IMG/VR virus record: IMGVR_UViG_3300033273_000409
Span: 1-60,780 of that record
Length of the DNA stretch: 60,780 nt
Direction: 5' to 3' (one strand)
Origin: a virus
Part shown: in pieces, positions 10,801 through 17,196 of the stretch
Layout: each line of letters starts with the position of its first letter
Position numbering within the stretch: the stretch's first letter is position 1
Program-made: the position numbers and the translations under genes
Notes under the pieces: model-generated
What the model was told of the DNA's origin: nothing
Database searches by the model: none
Seen by the model: only the letters and a program-made list of their open reading frames with translations

Positions 10801-11085
10801 AGAACTAACAGAACTGGTCCTGGTTCTGGTGGTAATCACTCACTTGATGGTGGAGTTAGTGATCCTAGAAGAGGTGACAGTAGTGGTTCTGGTAACTCTC
10901 TAGGTAATTCAAGTAACGGAAGAGCATACGCACACCATCACCCAATTCAAATTACTGGTACTGGACAAGGCGATTCTGGTAGTGTTAATGCCAATGACTA
11001 TGGTACTGGTGATTCAGATAGTGCAACTCTATCATGGGATAACCAACCAGAATGGGTCAGTCTTGTATTCATTATGAAAGTTTGA
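4885..11085 (+). CDS. Large tail fibre / tail collar protein
   Basis: 2066 residues, late-expressed from TATAAATA at 4844. The N-terminal part (about 1-130, with N-R-G-N-S-P-T-R-P-F-K-T-I-Q-R-A-L-L-E) and the long middle look like a beta-solenoid fibre shaft of the kind seen in cyanophage virion proteins. Residues about 1823-1870 (L-P-V-G-A-V-I-M-W-S-G, P-S-G-Y-V-L-C-D-G) are a phage tail collar domain. The end is His- and Gly-rich with P-A-H-T-H-G, E-H-K-H-N and A-H-H-H-P, similar to the metal-binding HxH motifs of T4 gp12 and gp37 tips. The C terminus is the likely receptor-contacting end. It is the last structural gene before the accessory block. Confidence 0.8.
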   Translation: MSLTRLTNLISSTEGRFLYVDPSEFNSSDLISNRGNSPTRPFKTIQRALLEVARFSYVAGPDKGNDKYDQYSILLSPGDHWIDNRPGYFVDWDKDTNYWNTDQEINGQVIVPKLTDGSNFNIFDDNNDLFKFNSTEGGVVIPRGTSIIGSDLRKTRIRPRYVPDPMYAEYLDSNNIGYGTSDYKQPGAYVEEAYNQTLGRTSFFRVTGACYFWQFSIFDAVPTNTGGIYRYATNDFADIVKFTKYSANYEWNLSQQPLTTDATTGLGSHHKITGFEYANGMSVADIVCTQAVNDPTATDIYLNKINSGSQARIFMGDYLLIDNSTASSREVVRVKKVYPEESRITVYRNQLGTTAPALHEANTKITKLNDLGLYYAKVARGFSDADIIDPITDAEGEIEARQQENRIVGPLNVDNRIESIAINLIQGSRYRISVTTRGSHGLFKNQIVSLKDLDVTETSQGTGFGGDINGTVFVTSVINANTIQCEKVLSSSTIPQTYSFNTTAAATLIADIDTVDSASPYIFNCSIRSVFGICGMLADGSKATGFKSMVVAQYTGVSLQKDDRAFVRYMYQIQNRTDADGNPLKDPAWLTESQVGFTLPSDQVSTTVATLHSEGSALYRDDWRTFHVHITNESLIQAVSVFAVGFCDHFLIEDGGDISITNSNSNFGNTALRAIGFREKSFPQDKFGKITHIIPPKKIDDTAIDELSWYPFDVAKVQSSNTNATRTKLHLFNAKTPNKTPTYLFDNKYVLGGKQDEDLDVEMTLGAITVVKNVQLATNVTGSGSFEHVQEKVFTVNPNTDVCTLSGGQTHQWRTGTPVRIESEMGYLPDGIEPNTTYYIISENGGRWTSSGQGWNGPTGTITNRDSQFKLAKTIEEARAGTAIDVRTDNPPKTVNTQGEITATGELRVIQRTSDMRPTPTSFEFITSTNSNEFITVNDATALGPTEIPHGFDKGQPIFFVKSSATDTMPSLSSGPLIQTQFYYAYPTSTSRFKIVATFDDANNDRNLITLGAIAAAGSVKVFANSGQWQAAPWITRCPLQYDPLNPLGASNPVDTETGTAGNWIVTTKTANNQVIDALLSEGDFQGDQAPKATQPAKLKRQRDVRTNYDRTYRFRYVLPKEFKSARPPFLGYVVKLRTNADGYVPETWDGGIPGDYTQYERTYYIYDITEVQDFIPGVQDGVYYLTLLLADIQVDHDRMVRGDGGSISQNWFKKFKFSQSTAELYPSLDADNPVSNAPVAKSVADHRIQGYVYSDSRSHSITREAAASFLNDNNYATVAISNITVEREGSARRGREDQSRILPVGYLRSGSSNRTEDEGIQIELRRPSLVRSGNHTFEYVGYGPGNYSTAFPAKQQRELTDREVVVSQAKKEDAGVVFYSGLNSQGDLYVGNQKINAVTGAIEIIDEAILEVSAVPADNIPVGDEEGADSGDDVFDLVVKGSLTVENSDQDSAARQKGSVRGPTKFLGGVQFNTPKDAGTKTQKVTFYGAGNGFSVRDTGDYRGVHDLFSTNNVSLRAVGVETSGGEITFETYDTDLALRKDTTLWALTTRPPMHAAGAGDNIENMVSSAGLLVDVTWAHGQSFGDVAHKASAALSADATSNNQSWIFLPDPAGQTDGVWYQTGMTKTGGLYAFEDRDTPTEGRLGINGYYRNSARTSNFYIKAGSTRPNDWLVGIDKSDGSPVMWIDQSRSGASGALTQPSVAYFQDAPRTRITELGGGVYSFDVAPGYVSAFGDTVVMSSDLYLEDDMFFRGQTSGISIPNSHVCYSSFQNDNDENYFFRVKEPTNTNNVYRNFSLNNGFSQPAGTLFSPEIRDDIMNQALPVGAVIMWSGTNSNIPSGYVLCDGGTYNNRFGTTTVAPNMTDKFVKGMLSANGTGGQHTQSRTISISAHELSRPEIPAHTHGLNGQYFEHKHNYTKAYTSTEGTELEQEGVPDGSRLSFMTDALTSNPDYGDGETQPGPDFHNDVGGGRTNRTGPGSGGNHSLDGGVSDPRRGDSSGSGNSLGNSSNGRAYAHHHPIQITGTGQGDSGSVNANDYGTGDSDSATLSWDNQPEWVSLVFIMKV

Positions 11086-11091
11086 TATAAT
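11063..11091 (+). promoter_or_regulatory. Candidate sigma-70 promoter
   Basis: TTGTAT (11063-11068), 17 bases, TATAAT (11086-11091). It overlaps the end of the fibre gene and precedes ATG 11116 by 24 bases. Confidence 0.55.
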
Positions 11092-11115
11092 CACGTACAC
11101 ATATACCGTAGAAAA

Positions 11116-11361
11116 ATGACTAACAGAACATATGAATTTTTAGATCGATGGGGCGTAGCATTGTTTATTGATAACAATGGTGTGCTATGCATGTATCCAC
11201 TTGGCACTGAAGGTGTTATCGAGAACGACCGTTATTTGTCAGTAGTTAACTTTGACAATACACAATATGCTAGAGGTGAAGAGAAGGAAGGTTTTGCTGA
11301 TGATGCTAGAGCAGCACAAGTAAGACTGAGGAAGCGATGGCTCAGGGATAGACAGTCCTGA
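11116..11361 (+). CDS. Small hypothetical protein, 81 aa
   Basis: Unrecognised. It starts M-T-N-R-T-Y-E-F-L-D-R-W-G-V-A-L-F, has a beta-rich first half and a basic C-terminal helix (R-L-R-K-R-W-L-R-D-R). It has its own candidate promoter and is followed within 12 bases by a hairpin-promoter cassette, so it is probably a single-gene unit. It marks the left edge of the accessory block. Confidence 0.65.
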   Translation: MTNRTYEFLDRWGVALFIDNNGVLCMYPLGTEGVIENDRYLSVVNFDNTQYARGEEKEGFADDARAAQVRLRKRWLRDRQS

Positions 11362-11363
11362 TA

Positions 11364-11406
11364 GTGTCACACCCCCCTTGACGGATCCGTTGAGGGGGTT
11401 TATTAT
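11364..11406 (+). promoter_or_regulatory. Combined hairpin-promoter cassette 1
   Basis: GTGTCACA (11364-11371) is followed by TTGACG (11378-11383), 17 bases, and TATTAT (11401-11406). The -35 lies inside the left arm of the terminator hairpin at 11373-11398. The -10 directly abuts the next ATG, so the transcript would start inside that reading frame. Confidence 0.65.
11373..11404 (+). terminator. Terminator hairpin sharing bases with promoter
   Basis: CCCCC...GGGGG stem interrupted by two mismatches, with an ACG-GATC-CGT top and a TTTATTAT tail. It ends the 11116 gene while its left arm holds the -35 for the next gene. Confidence 0.65.
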
Positions 11407-11583
11407 ATGAAGGTTCAAACGACGGAGCACATGTACGACGATCTTCAATACGAGCAAGACGTTTTTGATAAGTCTTTCGAGATGGAAGACTTCGATCCTT
11501 TCGAGGATGACAATGACTATTGGTCTGTAGGAATCAAGGACAACATTGATCCTGAGACTATCAAGATGCTAAACAAGTTCTGA
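11407..11583 (+). CDS. Small acidic protein, 50-58 aa
   Basis: M-K-V-Q-T-T-E-H-M-Y-D-D opening, strongly acidic middle (E-M-E-D-F-D-P-F-E-D-D-N-D) and a short helical end. The cassette -10 ends at 11406, so mRNA from it would begin near 11413. The second Met at 11431, with GGAG three bases before it, is therefore the more likely start, giving 50 residues. Such acidic small proteins often bind host enzymes or mimic DNA, but nothing here proves that. Confidence 0.6.
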   Translation: MKVQTTEHMYDDLQYEQDVFDKSFEMEDFDPFEDDNDYWSVGIKDNIDPETIKMLNKF

Positions 11584-11626
11584 TGTATAGTAACACTGAT
11601 CGTCTTCTGTTTGTTGGTTCGTTCTT

Positions 11627-12109
11627 ATGGATGCTACATTGGTCGGCAAGAGTATTCTCTGCCCTAGTGGATATGGTTATCGCAAACGGGAGTGCGAGAG
11701 TGTTGTATCCTGGTTTGTAGAAACTTATCTACCAAACTATCAACTCACGATTGATGTTGTTCATCGTGGTCTGAAGAAAGAATCTGTGGTTGGGTATTGT
11801 TCTACCGAGGACATTCCATCACGTCCTAGAACTTTTCTGATTGAACTTCAGACTTATATGGACAAGACTCTATATCGTACAACTCTTTTACATGAACTCT
11901 GGCACATGTTTCAGATGGTCAAAGGTGATCTCAAGCACAAGAATGGACACAAATACTGGAAAAGTGAGACCATTGACCATCTAGAATACTGTGATGATCC
12001 TTCCGAATTGGAAGCATATCGCATGGAAGAATTTCTATTGGAAGAGTATCAAATGCGTTGGAAAACCGTGACATTCTTCCCTAATAGGTTGACAGATTAT
12101 TCTGTCTAG
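11627..12109 (+). CDS. SprT-like zinc metallopeptidase
   Basis: 160 residues. H89-E-L-W-H93 is a HExxH zinc site on a predicted helix (T-T-L-L-H-E-L-W-H-M-F). It is followed by a His-rich stretch (K-H-K-N-G-H-K-Y-W) and P-S-E-L-E-A-Y-R-M-E-E, where E129 could be a third ligand. SprT/Spartan-type proteins cut proteins trapped on DNA; a phage version could clear DNA-protein crosslinks or process a protein. It stands in front of a ParB-like gene and near a helicase, which favours a DNA-related role. The exact peptidase family is not settled by eye. Confidence 0.7.
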   Translation: MDATLVGKSILCPSGYGYRKRECESVVSWFVETYLPNYQLTIDVVHRGLKKESVVGYCSTEDIPSRPRTFLIELQTYMDKTLYRTTLLHELWHMFQMVKGDLKHKNGHKYWKSETIDHLEYCDDPSELEAYRMEEFLLEEYQMRWKTVTFFPNRLTDYSV

Positions 12110-12117
12110 TGTATACT
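12089..12117 (+). promoter_or_regulatory. Consensus sigma-70 promoter with operator-like dyad
   Basis: TTGACA (12089-12094), 17 bases, TATACT (12112-12117). GACAGA (12091-12096) and TCTGTC (12101-12106) form a perfect 6-bp dyad overlapping the -35 and spacer, with no U tract, so an operator is more likely than a terminator. The promoter overlaps the end of the metallopeptidase gene and serves ATG 12145. Confidence 0.8.
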
Positions 12118-12144
12118 AAACAAGTTGTTAGTTAGGACTTACTT

Positions 12145-13215
12145 ATGTCTCTCAACGACGCATTCAATACTGAATCGTTTGTGAATAGTTACTGGGCAAA
12201 GGATCATTGTGATCCTGCAGTCTGGGACTATGTTCCCTCCACTTATGGGGTGGAAGGTGCAGAACTGGTTGGTGAAAAGCACATGAAGTTTTTCTCTGAT
12301 CTTAACAACTCCTGGAAGAATCCTGGACGAGTTAGCACTGACCCCAAGCGTGTTAGAGAACTAGTTACCGAGATTGTAGAGAACGGTATCAAGACCCAAG
12401 GTAGCGTAATTTATTATGATGTTGACACACTTGATCGTGTCAATGGTACACACCGCACAGAAGTTGCTGCCGAATTAGGTATCGACGGATGGATGATGCA
12501 GGCAATTCGCTTTACTAGTGAGCGAGCAAAGATCGAGTTTGCCACTCTGTCTAATAACAGAAAAGATCTCCTGCACCTGAATACTTCACCAACAGATGTA
12601 TTCGAAGCAGTGTGGGCTTTGAATAATCTTGATGATAACTTTGATGAGCAGCAGGTAAAAGCAGACGTACTTCGTCTGGGTTGGCACCTCACCAAGAAGC
12701 AGAAAGAGAGGATTTTTGATAATCTGATCATGAAGTTTCGATTGAGTGGTGCTGCTCCTACCCGCAAGTATGCTGATTATAATACTAATCAGTTCCACTC
12801 TTTGATGGCAGAGATGTCACACAGAGACCTCAATCCTACCTGGGTTGATATGTGGGAAGACGAGGATTGCATGACGTTGTATATCAACGCTAAGCAGTTT
12901 GAGTCTCGCGTTGGTACTATCATCAATGCAAATGTGCAAGCAATCAAGGCAAACAAACCGCTGCACATTATCTACAGTGTGTCAATTCCTGAGGGTGAAA
13001 AGAATACCCTACAGACCAATCGATTGTCTTTCTGGACTACACAGATGGCATCGATTGAGACTCGCATGATGGAATCATGTGGTCTTCAGGGTGATATGCA
13101 CCGCCGAATCTTTGCTTGGAATGATCCAAGATGTGAGCATCGTGCGGTTGCTCAAGATAACATTCAGGAGGATCAGTTTGACCTTATCAAGGTAAGAAAC
13201 CGAGACTTCAACTGA
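12145..13215 (+). CDS. ParB/sulfiredoxin-like domain protein
   Basis: 356 residues. Residues about 65-120 resemble the ParB N-terminal fold: a helix V-R-E-L-V-T-E-I-V-E-N-G, a strand Q-G-S-V-I-Y-Y-D-V, then D-R-V-N-G-T-H-R-T-E-V-A-A-E-L-G-I, which fits the G-x-H-R nucleotide-binding motif (residues 101-104). The remaining 230 residues are mixed helical and unrecognised. ParB-like proteins include CTP-dependent partition factors and nucleases or modification enzymes. It has its own consensus promoter and ends just before a strong terminator, so it is a single-gene unit. A link with the array at 22.8-23.1 kb is only a speculation. Confidence 0.6.
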   Translation: MSLNDAFNTESFVNSYWAKDHCDPAVWDYVPSTYGVEGAELVGEKHMKFFSDLNNSWKNPGRVSTDPKRVRELVTEIVENGIKTQGSVIYYDVDTLDRVNGTHRTEVAAELGIDGWMMQAIRFTSERAKIEFATLSNNRKDLLHLNTSPTDVFEAVWALNNLDDNFDEQQVKADVLRLGWHLTKKQKERIFDNLIMKFRLSGAAPTRKYADYNTNQFHSLMAEMSHRDLNPTWVDMWEDEDCMTLYINAKQFESRVGTIINANVQAIKANKPLHIIYSVSIPEGEKNTLQTNRLSFWTTQMASIETRMMESCGLQGDMHRRIFAWNDPRCEHRAVAQDNIQEDQFDLIKVRNRDFN

Positions 13216-13230
13216 AGACAGTCAGTGAAC

Positions 13231-13272
13231 TGACACAGCCCCTTGACGGTTCGCCGTCAGGGGGTTTATACT
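13231..13272 (+). promoter_or_regulatory. Combined hairpin-promoter cassette 2
   Basis: TGACACA (13231-13237), TTGACG (13243-13248), 18 bases, TATACT (13267-13272). The -35 lies wholly inside the left arm of the 11-bp hairpin and the -10 starts in its T-rich tail. It would drive the helicase at 13296. Confidence 0.75.
13239..13267 (+). terminator. Strong terminator hairpin sharing bases with promoter
   Basis: CCCCTTGACGG (13239-13249), TTCG loop, CCGTCAGGGGG (13254-13264): 11 pairs with one T-G wobble, followed by TTT. It terminates the ParB-like gene. Confidence 0.8.
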
Positions 13273-13295
13273 ATATGCATTGAAGCGAAACCAAC

Positions 13296-14537
13296 TTGAC
13301 CATCACTCTCCTTCCCCACCAGCAACGTGCTCTCGATTCTATGAGCAGTGCTGCTAAGGGTCAAGTGCTTGTCCCCACAGGCGGTGGCAAGACCATGATC
13401 ATGATCCGTCACGCGCTGCGTATGCTCGCTGATGGTCCCCGTACCATTGTTGTTGTTGCTCCTCGCATCCTGCTCGCTAACCAACTATGCGAGGAGTTTA
13501 TGCAACAAATTGACAGTAAGTATGTTCATGTTGCTCACTGCCACAGCGGTGAGACTCACTACTTCAGCAGCACTAAGTCTGAGAAGATTGCTCTGTTCAA
13601 TGATGTTGCCCGTACTGCCGATGAGTCCTGCATTATCTTCACTACCTATCATTCACTACGTCGTGTTGTTGACTCTGGTATTGACATCGACGTGGCTTAC
13701 TTTGACGAAGCGCACAATGCTTGCTCTAAGCAATTCTTTGTTCCTGTTGCTGCTTGCTCTAATTTTGCAGATCGTTCATTCTTCTTTACTGCTACTCCAC
13801 GTCAATCACGTCGGCATGATCGTGGCATGAACAACACCATGGTGTTTGGTAATGTTATCTGCAATGTTCCTGCACCTGAACTGATCAACAACGGTAGCAT
13901 CATTCCTCCTGTTGTTGTTGGCATTGAGACCAATGTTGATCGCACTAAGGATAGTGCTGCTCAGATCGACGCTGATACCGTCTCTAACATCATTGATAAC
14001 CTTGATGATAGTCAGGCAGCAAAGGTGTTGGTTGCAGCACCTTCCAGTCGCGTCCTGGGGCGTATGCTGGGGCAGTCTGATATGATTCAGCAACTCAAAG
14101 ACCGTGATTATCACGTCCTACATATTACTAGTAAGTTCGGTGCATATGTTGATGATCGTAAGGTCAACCGTGAAGAGTTTTTCAACACTCTGACCACTTG
14201 GGGTAGTGATCCTTCTAAGAAGTTTGTAGTCTTCCACTATTCTATTCTGTCCGAAGGTATCAACGTCCCTGGGTTGACTCACTGTATCCTTCTTCGCAAC
14301 CTGAATGTTGTTGAGATGGCACAGACTATCGGTCGTGTGATTCGTATTGATCGCAACGATGCTGCTGACATTGCCTCTGGCAAACTTATCCCTGGTCAGT
14401 GTCAGTTCTACCGCAAGTCTTGTGGATTTGTTTCAGTTCCTGTCCACAACAACTACGGTGCTGCTACAATCAAACGCCTTCAGAATGTAGTTGACGCTAT
14501 CTTCGTGAAAGGTATTCCGCCCCTCGCACTGGTGTAA
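13296..14537 (+). CDS. SF2 DNA/RNA helicase (DEAH box)
   Basis: 413 residues with the full set of superfamily 2 motifs: Q-type opening L-L-P-H-Q-Q-R-A-L, Walker A V-P-T-G-G-G-K-T (26-33), D137-E-A-H140, F-T-A-T-P (about 163-167) and motif VI Q-T-I-G-R-V-I-R-I-D (about 341-350). The only suitable start is TTG at 13296, since an in-frame stop lies at 13281. It is shorter than T4 UvsW (503 aa) but could act similarly in fork regression, R-loop removal or recombination. It is transcribed from cassette 2 and uses more C-ending codons than the virion genes, suggesting efficient early translation. Confidence 0.88.
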   Translation: MTITLLPHQQRALDSMSSAAKGQVLVPTGGGKTMIMIRHALRMLADGPRTIVVVAPRILLANQLCEEFMQQIDSKYVHVAHCHSGETHYFSSTKSEKIALFNDVARTADESCIIFTTYHSLRRVVDSGIDIDVAYFDEAHNACSKQFFVPVAACSNFADRSFFFTATPRQSRRHDRGMNNTMVFGNVICNVPAPELINNGSIIPPVVVGIETNVDRTKDSAAQIDADTVSNIIDNLDDSQAAKVLVAAPSSRVLGRMLGQSDMIQQLKDRDYHVLHITSKFGAYVDDRKVNREEFFNTLTTWGSDPSKKFVVFHYSILSEGINVPGLTHCILLRNLNVVEMAQTIGRVIRIDRNDAADIASGKLIPGQCQFYRKSCGFVSVPVHNNYGAATIKRLQNVVDAIFVKGIPPLALV

Positions 14538-14538
14538 T

Positions 14539-14910
14539 ATGGGAATGTTCGATTACTTCAAATCATCATATGATTTGGGTCCACAGTTTACAAAAGTACC
14601 ATGCCAAACTAAAGACATTGAGGACACTGGTGGTGGCACCATGTCCTTTTATTGGTTAAATCCACATGGTCAGTTATTTCGTGTTTCATACGATGGGACA
14701 CAAGATTTTGAGGAAGTTCCTGAAGGAGAGAGGAAATATAAATGGCAAATTTATCGTCCTGTTGCTAATGGTCAAAAGGGTAGAGTTGTCGCTGAGATGA
14801 TCAGTAAGAGCATTGTAATTGTCCCTGCAATGTGTGTTGAGAGCAGTCTCCCTAAGTTGCTAATAGACTTCAAATATGGTAGAATAACAGGGCATGAGCG
14901 AATAGGATGA
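14539..14910 (+). CDS. Conserved-looking hypothetical protein, 123 aa
   Basis: Opens M-G-M-F-D-Y-F-K-S-S-Y-D-L-G and carries C-Q-T-K-D-I-E-D, a pattern I associate with small phage and cyanophage proteins of unknown function. Beta-rich, with no catalytic motif recognised. It starts one base after the helicase stop and its last bases overlap the next gene (ATGA), so it belongs to the helicase operon. Confidence 0.65.
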   Translation: MGMFDYFKSSYDLGPQFTKVPCQTKDIEDTGGGTMSFYWLNPHGQLFRVSYDGTQDFEEVPEGERKYKWQIYRPVANGQKGRVVAEMISKSIVIVPAMCVESSLPKLLIDFKYGRITGHERIG

Positions 14911-15155
14911 ACATTTACCATTGCCAAAAGATAGGTGACATTCACGTTGGGGATGTTGTCGAGTTCCTGGGATGTAGCAAGGAACAAATTAACTGGGGGA
15001 ACAATGATGATCCCTATATGTTAGAAAAAGGAAAATGCTACATCGTGGAGGAGGTCGAGGTCCATCGGTCCCACACGAAACTGAAATTGCAAGGAATTGA
15101 AGGAATGTTCAATAGTGTCTGTTTTATTGACATTGATGAACTATTAGATCTGTAA
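14907..15155 (+). CDS. Hypothetical protein, 82 aa, small beta-barrel type
   Basis: Overlaps the previous stop by four bases. The sequence (D-I-H-V-G-D-V-V-E-F-L-G, then G-K-C-Y-I-V-E-E-V-E-V and T-K-L-K-L-Q-G-I-E-G) suggests a KOW/SH3-like barrel as in small nucleic-acid or ribosome-associated proteins. The fold is inferred from strand spacing only. Confidence 0.6.
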   Translation: MNIYHCQKIGDIHVGDVVEFLGCSKEQINWGNNDDPYMLEKGKCYIVEEVEVHRSHTKLKLQGIEGMFNSVCFIDIDELLDL

Positions 15156-15170
15156 ACAGGAGACAAACTT

Positions 15171-15314
15171 ATGACTAAACGCGAATTTGTGGACTCTAAA
15201 GGTAACACTTGGGAGTGGGATGAGACCGATGAGGTAAGAAAGGCAGTCGAACGTCTGCACCAGACCATCCGCGACCTGGAGGCAAAAAACGCCGAGGACG
15301 GTGGTGACAAATGA
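15171..15314 (+). CDS. Small coiled-coil protein, 47 aa
   Basis: M-T-K-R-E-F-V-D-S-K-G-N-T-W-E-W-D opening, then a heptad-like helix (V-R-K-A-V-E-R-L-H-Q-T-I-R-D-L-E). AGGAGA lies 6 bases before the ATG. Its stop overlaps the next ATG (15311), so it is translationally coupled. Confidence 0.65.
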   Translation: MTKREFVDSKGNTWEWDETDEVRKAVERLHQTIRDLEAKNAEDGGDK

Positions 15315-15541
15315 AATTACTAACACTTGACGATTATATCAAAGCTGGTGAAACATTCTGGCCAAAGTATAATTATGTTGCCACTACACTTGGACCTGAT
15401 GCTAAACCAGAAGACATTCTGAAAGTAATGGAAGCAGTTGGTACTGTAGCACTCAAACTTGCACTCGAAGAAAAAGAAGGATCATTTGGATTTAACAAAC
15501 ATGACGGAAGAGACGAGGAAGAAGAAGAGAACTGTTCTTGA
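15311..15541 (+). CDS. Hypothetical protein, 76 aa
   Basis: Translationally coupled to the previous gene. Helical, with a very acidic tail (D-G-R-D-E-E-E-E-E-N). The tail lies over the start of the next gene in another frame. Function not recognised. Confidence 0.6.
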   Translation: MKLLTLDDYIKAGETFWPKYNYVATTLGPDAKPEDILKVMEAVGTVALKLALEEKEGSFGFNKHDGRDEEEEENCS

Positions 15542-15806
15542 TTCAATCAGTACTAACCCAACGATTGAGAAGGACATTCCTGAAGATCAGGTGTGGATTG
15601 ATGATGCTTTCTTTATCAAGAAGACACGCTTTGGTCTGTTTGTGAGTGTACTCAAAGAACCAATCTATGGGGCACAGTTTATCACTGGACCGACAGAAGA
15701 AGCAGTGTTACAAATTACACGTTGGCACCTCAAATGCTTGCAAGAAGGCTCACTTGATGAGTATACTAGGGTAGTAAATGATGGTTTTGTAGGCGGTAAA
15801 CTGTGA
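15501..15806 (+). CDS. Hypothetical protein, 101 aa
   Basis: A longer frame opens at 15459, but ATG 15501 (M-T-E-E-T-R-K-K-K-R) is preferred because the longer form would overlap its upstream neighbour by 83 bases. Middle: V-W-I-D-D-A-F-F-I-K-K-T-R-F-G-L-F-V-S-V-L, a beta hairpin, then a helix (E-E-A-V-L-Q-I-T-R-W-H-L-K-C-L). Unrecognised. It overlaps the next gene by four bases. Confidence 0.6.
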   Translation: MTEETRKKKRTVLDSISTNPTIEKDIPEDQVWIDDAFFIKKTRFGLFVSVLKEPIYGAQFITGPTEEAVLQITRWHLKCLQEGSLDEYTRVVNDGFVGGKL

Positions 15807-16330
15807 ACATCTTTGTATCTCATCCTGATCCATTTGTGTCAGCAAAGGTATTACCTGACAAGCACATTGTCAAGATGCCTTTAGAATGTTGTCAGATGTT
15901 GTCTATCATCTATAGCAAATGGTATTATGATTGGGGTCCACTACCCAAAAAAGATGGTGGTTATTATGCAACTACCAAGGGAGCATTTCGTAACCATCCA
16001 TGCACAATCTGGGCAGCACAGAATCACTACAATACTGCCTGGTTGATACAACACGGTCTCGCATTGTCTGCAGAGTATAAAGCACGGTACGATAAAGTAC
16101 ACTCATGCGCTGAGACATTGTGGGAGGCAAAAAAGATCTTCCATCGTAAGTCTGGCAAAGCAATTACATGCTACTGTATGGCAGATAACTTCGCTCGCGC
16201 TATGCCAGACAAGTTCAAATACGACACAAGCATAGATACTTTTACGGCATACAAAATGTATATTGCTAGTAAACCATGGGTATCTACCAATTACAATCGT
16301 ATACCAGAACGTAAACCAGAATGGATCTAA
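15803..16330 (+). CDS. Conserved phage protein with DKHxVKM signature
   Basis: 175 residues, GTG start overlapping the previous stop (GTGA). It opens M-N-I-F-V-S-H-P-D-P and contains D-K-H-I-V-K-M-P-L-E-C-C-Q-M-L, later F-R-N-H-P-C-T-I-W, N-T-A-W-L-I-Q-H-G and K-V-H-S-C. I recognise this as a family widespread in phages with conserved His, Cys and Trp residues that could form an active site, but with no function I can name with confidence. Confidence 0.65.
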   Translation: MNIFVSHPDPFVSAKVLPDKHIVKMPLECCQMLSIIYSKWYYDWGPLPKKDGGYYATTKGAFRNHPCTIWAAQNHYNTAWLIQHGLALSAEYKARYDKVHSCAETLWEAKKIFHRKSGKAITCYCMADNFARAMPDKFKYDTSIDTFTAYKMYIASKPWVSTNYNRIPERKPEWI

Positions 16331-16331
16331 C

Positions 16332-16508
16332 ATGTACGAAGAACAAGACTCTTACGATAAAGCAGTACAACTATTTGGCACCCGTGTCAGTATGATTTGT
16401 GCAATGGAATTGGCAAAGAAAATTGATGCTGAGACTGCATATTCCAATATCAAAGCAGAACTAAAAGCACTAAAAGCAGTGAGGAAAGAATGGAAGAAGG
16501 ACCAGTAA
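16332..16508 (+). CDS. Small helical protein, 58 aa
   Basis: Starts at ATG 16332 directly after the previous stop; the frame continues upstream but overlaps a real gene there. Mostly helix (I-K-A-E-L-K-A-L-K-A-V-R-K-E-W). Unrecognised. Overlaps the next gene by 19 bases. Confidence 0.55.
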   Translation: MYEEQDSYDKAVQLFGTRVSMICAMELAKKIDAETAYSNIKAELKALKAVRKEWKKDQ

Positions 16509-16678
16509 CATCTAAAGACTCTCTATCAGTTAATATTACTGAAGACGGCAAAGTTGAACTTGATTGGGATCCAAATGATCCACGTTGGTCATGGTTGAAT
16601 GACTTGACAAATGAAGAAGTTCAGGCTATACTAACCACAGCAATCGAACATGCTACCGAAAAGGATTGGAAACTATGA
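16490..16678 (+). CDS. Small acidic protein, 62 aa
   Basis: M-E-E-G-P-V-T-S-K-D opening, beta strands, then W-D-P-N-D-P-R-W-S-W-L and a C-terminal helix. Unrecognised. A consensus promoter for the following gene lies inside its 3' third. Confidence 0.55.
   Translation: MEEGPVTSKDSLSVNITEDGKVELDWDPNDPRWSWLNDLTNEEVQAILTTAIEHATEKDWKL
16604..16632 (+). promoter_or_regulatory. Consensus sigma-70 promoter inside a gene
   Basis: TTGACA (16604-16609), 17 bases, TATACT (16627-16632). It would give the gene at 16675 its own transcript. Confidence 0.65.
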
Positions 16679-16968
16679 CTCTCGATTATGATAAAGTTTG
16701 GGAAGTGATGAATGATCTTGAAGAGATTCAAGAAAATGTATCACAGATTCGTGCAACATTATTGGCATCACTTGACTATGAAGATGAACAAACCAGTCGT
16801 AAACTTGTGGAGGCAAGCGTGACACAACTCAATCACTATCTAAATCTTTGGGAAACTAAGTTTCAACGTGCATGGAACAAAACTGTGCGTGAACTAAAGT
16901 ATCAAGACATTCAGAAGATGCGTCTCACTTCTGTTGGTGTAACGACTGATGAACACAATCAGAAGTAA
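16675..16968 (+). CDS. Coiled-coil hypothetical protein, 97 aa
   Basis: ATG 16675 overlaps the previous stop (ATGA); a start at 16666 is possible. Long helices (V-W-E-V-M-N-D-L-E-E-I-Q-E-N-V and L-N-H-Y-L-N-L-W-E-T-K-F-Q-R-A-W) suggest a helical bundle or oligomer. Function unknown. Confidence 0.6.
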   Translation: MTLDYDKVWEVMNDLEEIQENVSQIRATLLASLDYEDEQTSRKLVEASVTQLNHYLNLWETKFQRAWNKTVRELKYQDIQKMRLTSVGVTTDEHNQK

Positions 16969-16969
16969 A

Positions 16970-17009
16970 TGTGAAGATTTCACAATTTGTTTGGGATCAC
17001 TGTTATAAT
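16970..17009 (+). promoter_or_regulatory. Extended -10 promoter with upstream dyad
   Basis: TGTGAA-GAT-TTCACA (16970-16984) is a perfect dyad. TG-T-TATAAT (17001-17009) is an extended -10, with no good -35. The dyad covers the usual -35 position and may be an activator or repressor site. Confidence 0.6.
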
Positions 17010-17031
17010 TAGTTGTACCAAAGGCAATTCT

Positions 17032-17196
17032 ATGACACTTCCAAAGGACGGCAGAAAACTTGACCAGAATGAGATCGACAGCATCGAAAATGCTGTAAAA
17101 GAGGCAGGAATCCAGCAGATTCACCCCGATAAGATGGAAGCATTTGCTGAGGAATTGGTTAGGCGATGGCGCAACGGCAGTCCGTTGTCCGAATGA
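17032..17196 (+). CDS. Small helical protein, 54 aa
   Basis: ATG 17032 is chosen because the extended -10 at 17004 lies inside any longer frame. M-T-L-P-K-D-G-R-K-L-D-Q-N-E-I opening, two helices (I-E-N-A-V-K-E-A-G and A-F-A-E-E-L-V-R-R-W). Unrecognised. Followed by cassette 3. Confidence 0.6.
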   Translation: MTLPKDGRKLDQNEIDSIENAVKEAGIQQIHPDKMEAFAEELVRRWRNGSPLSE

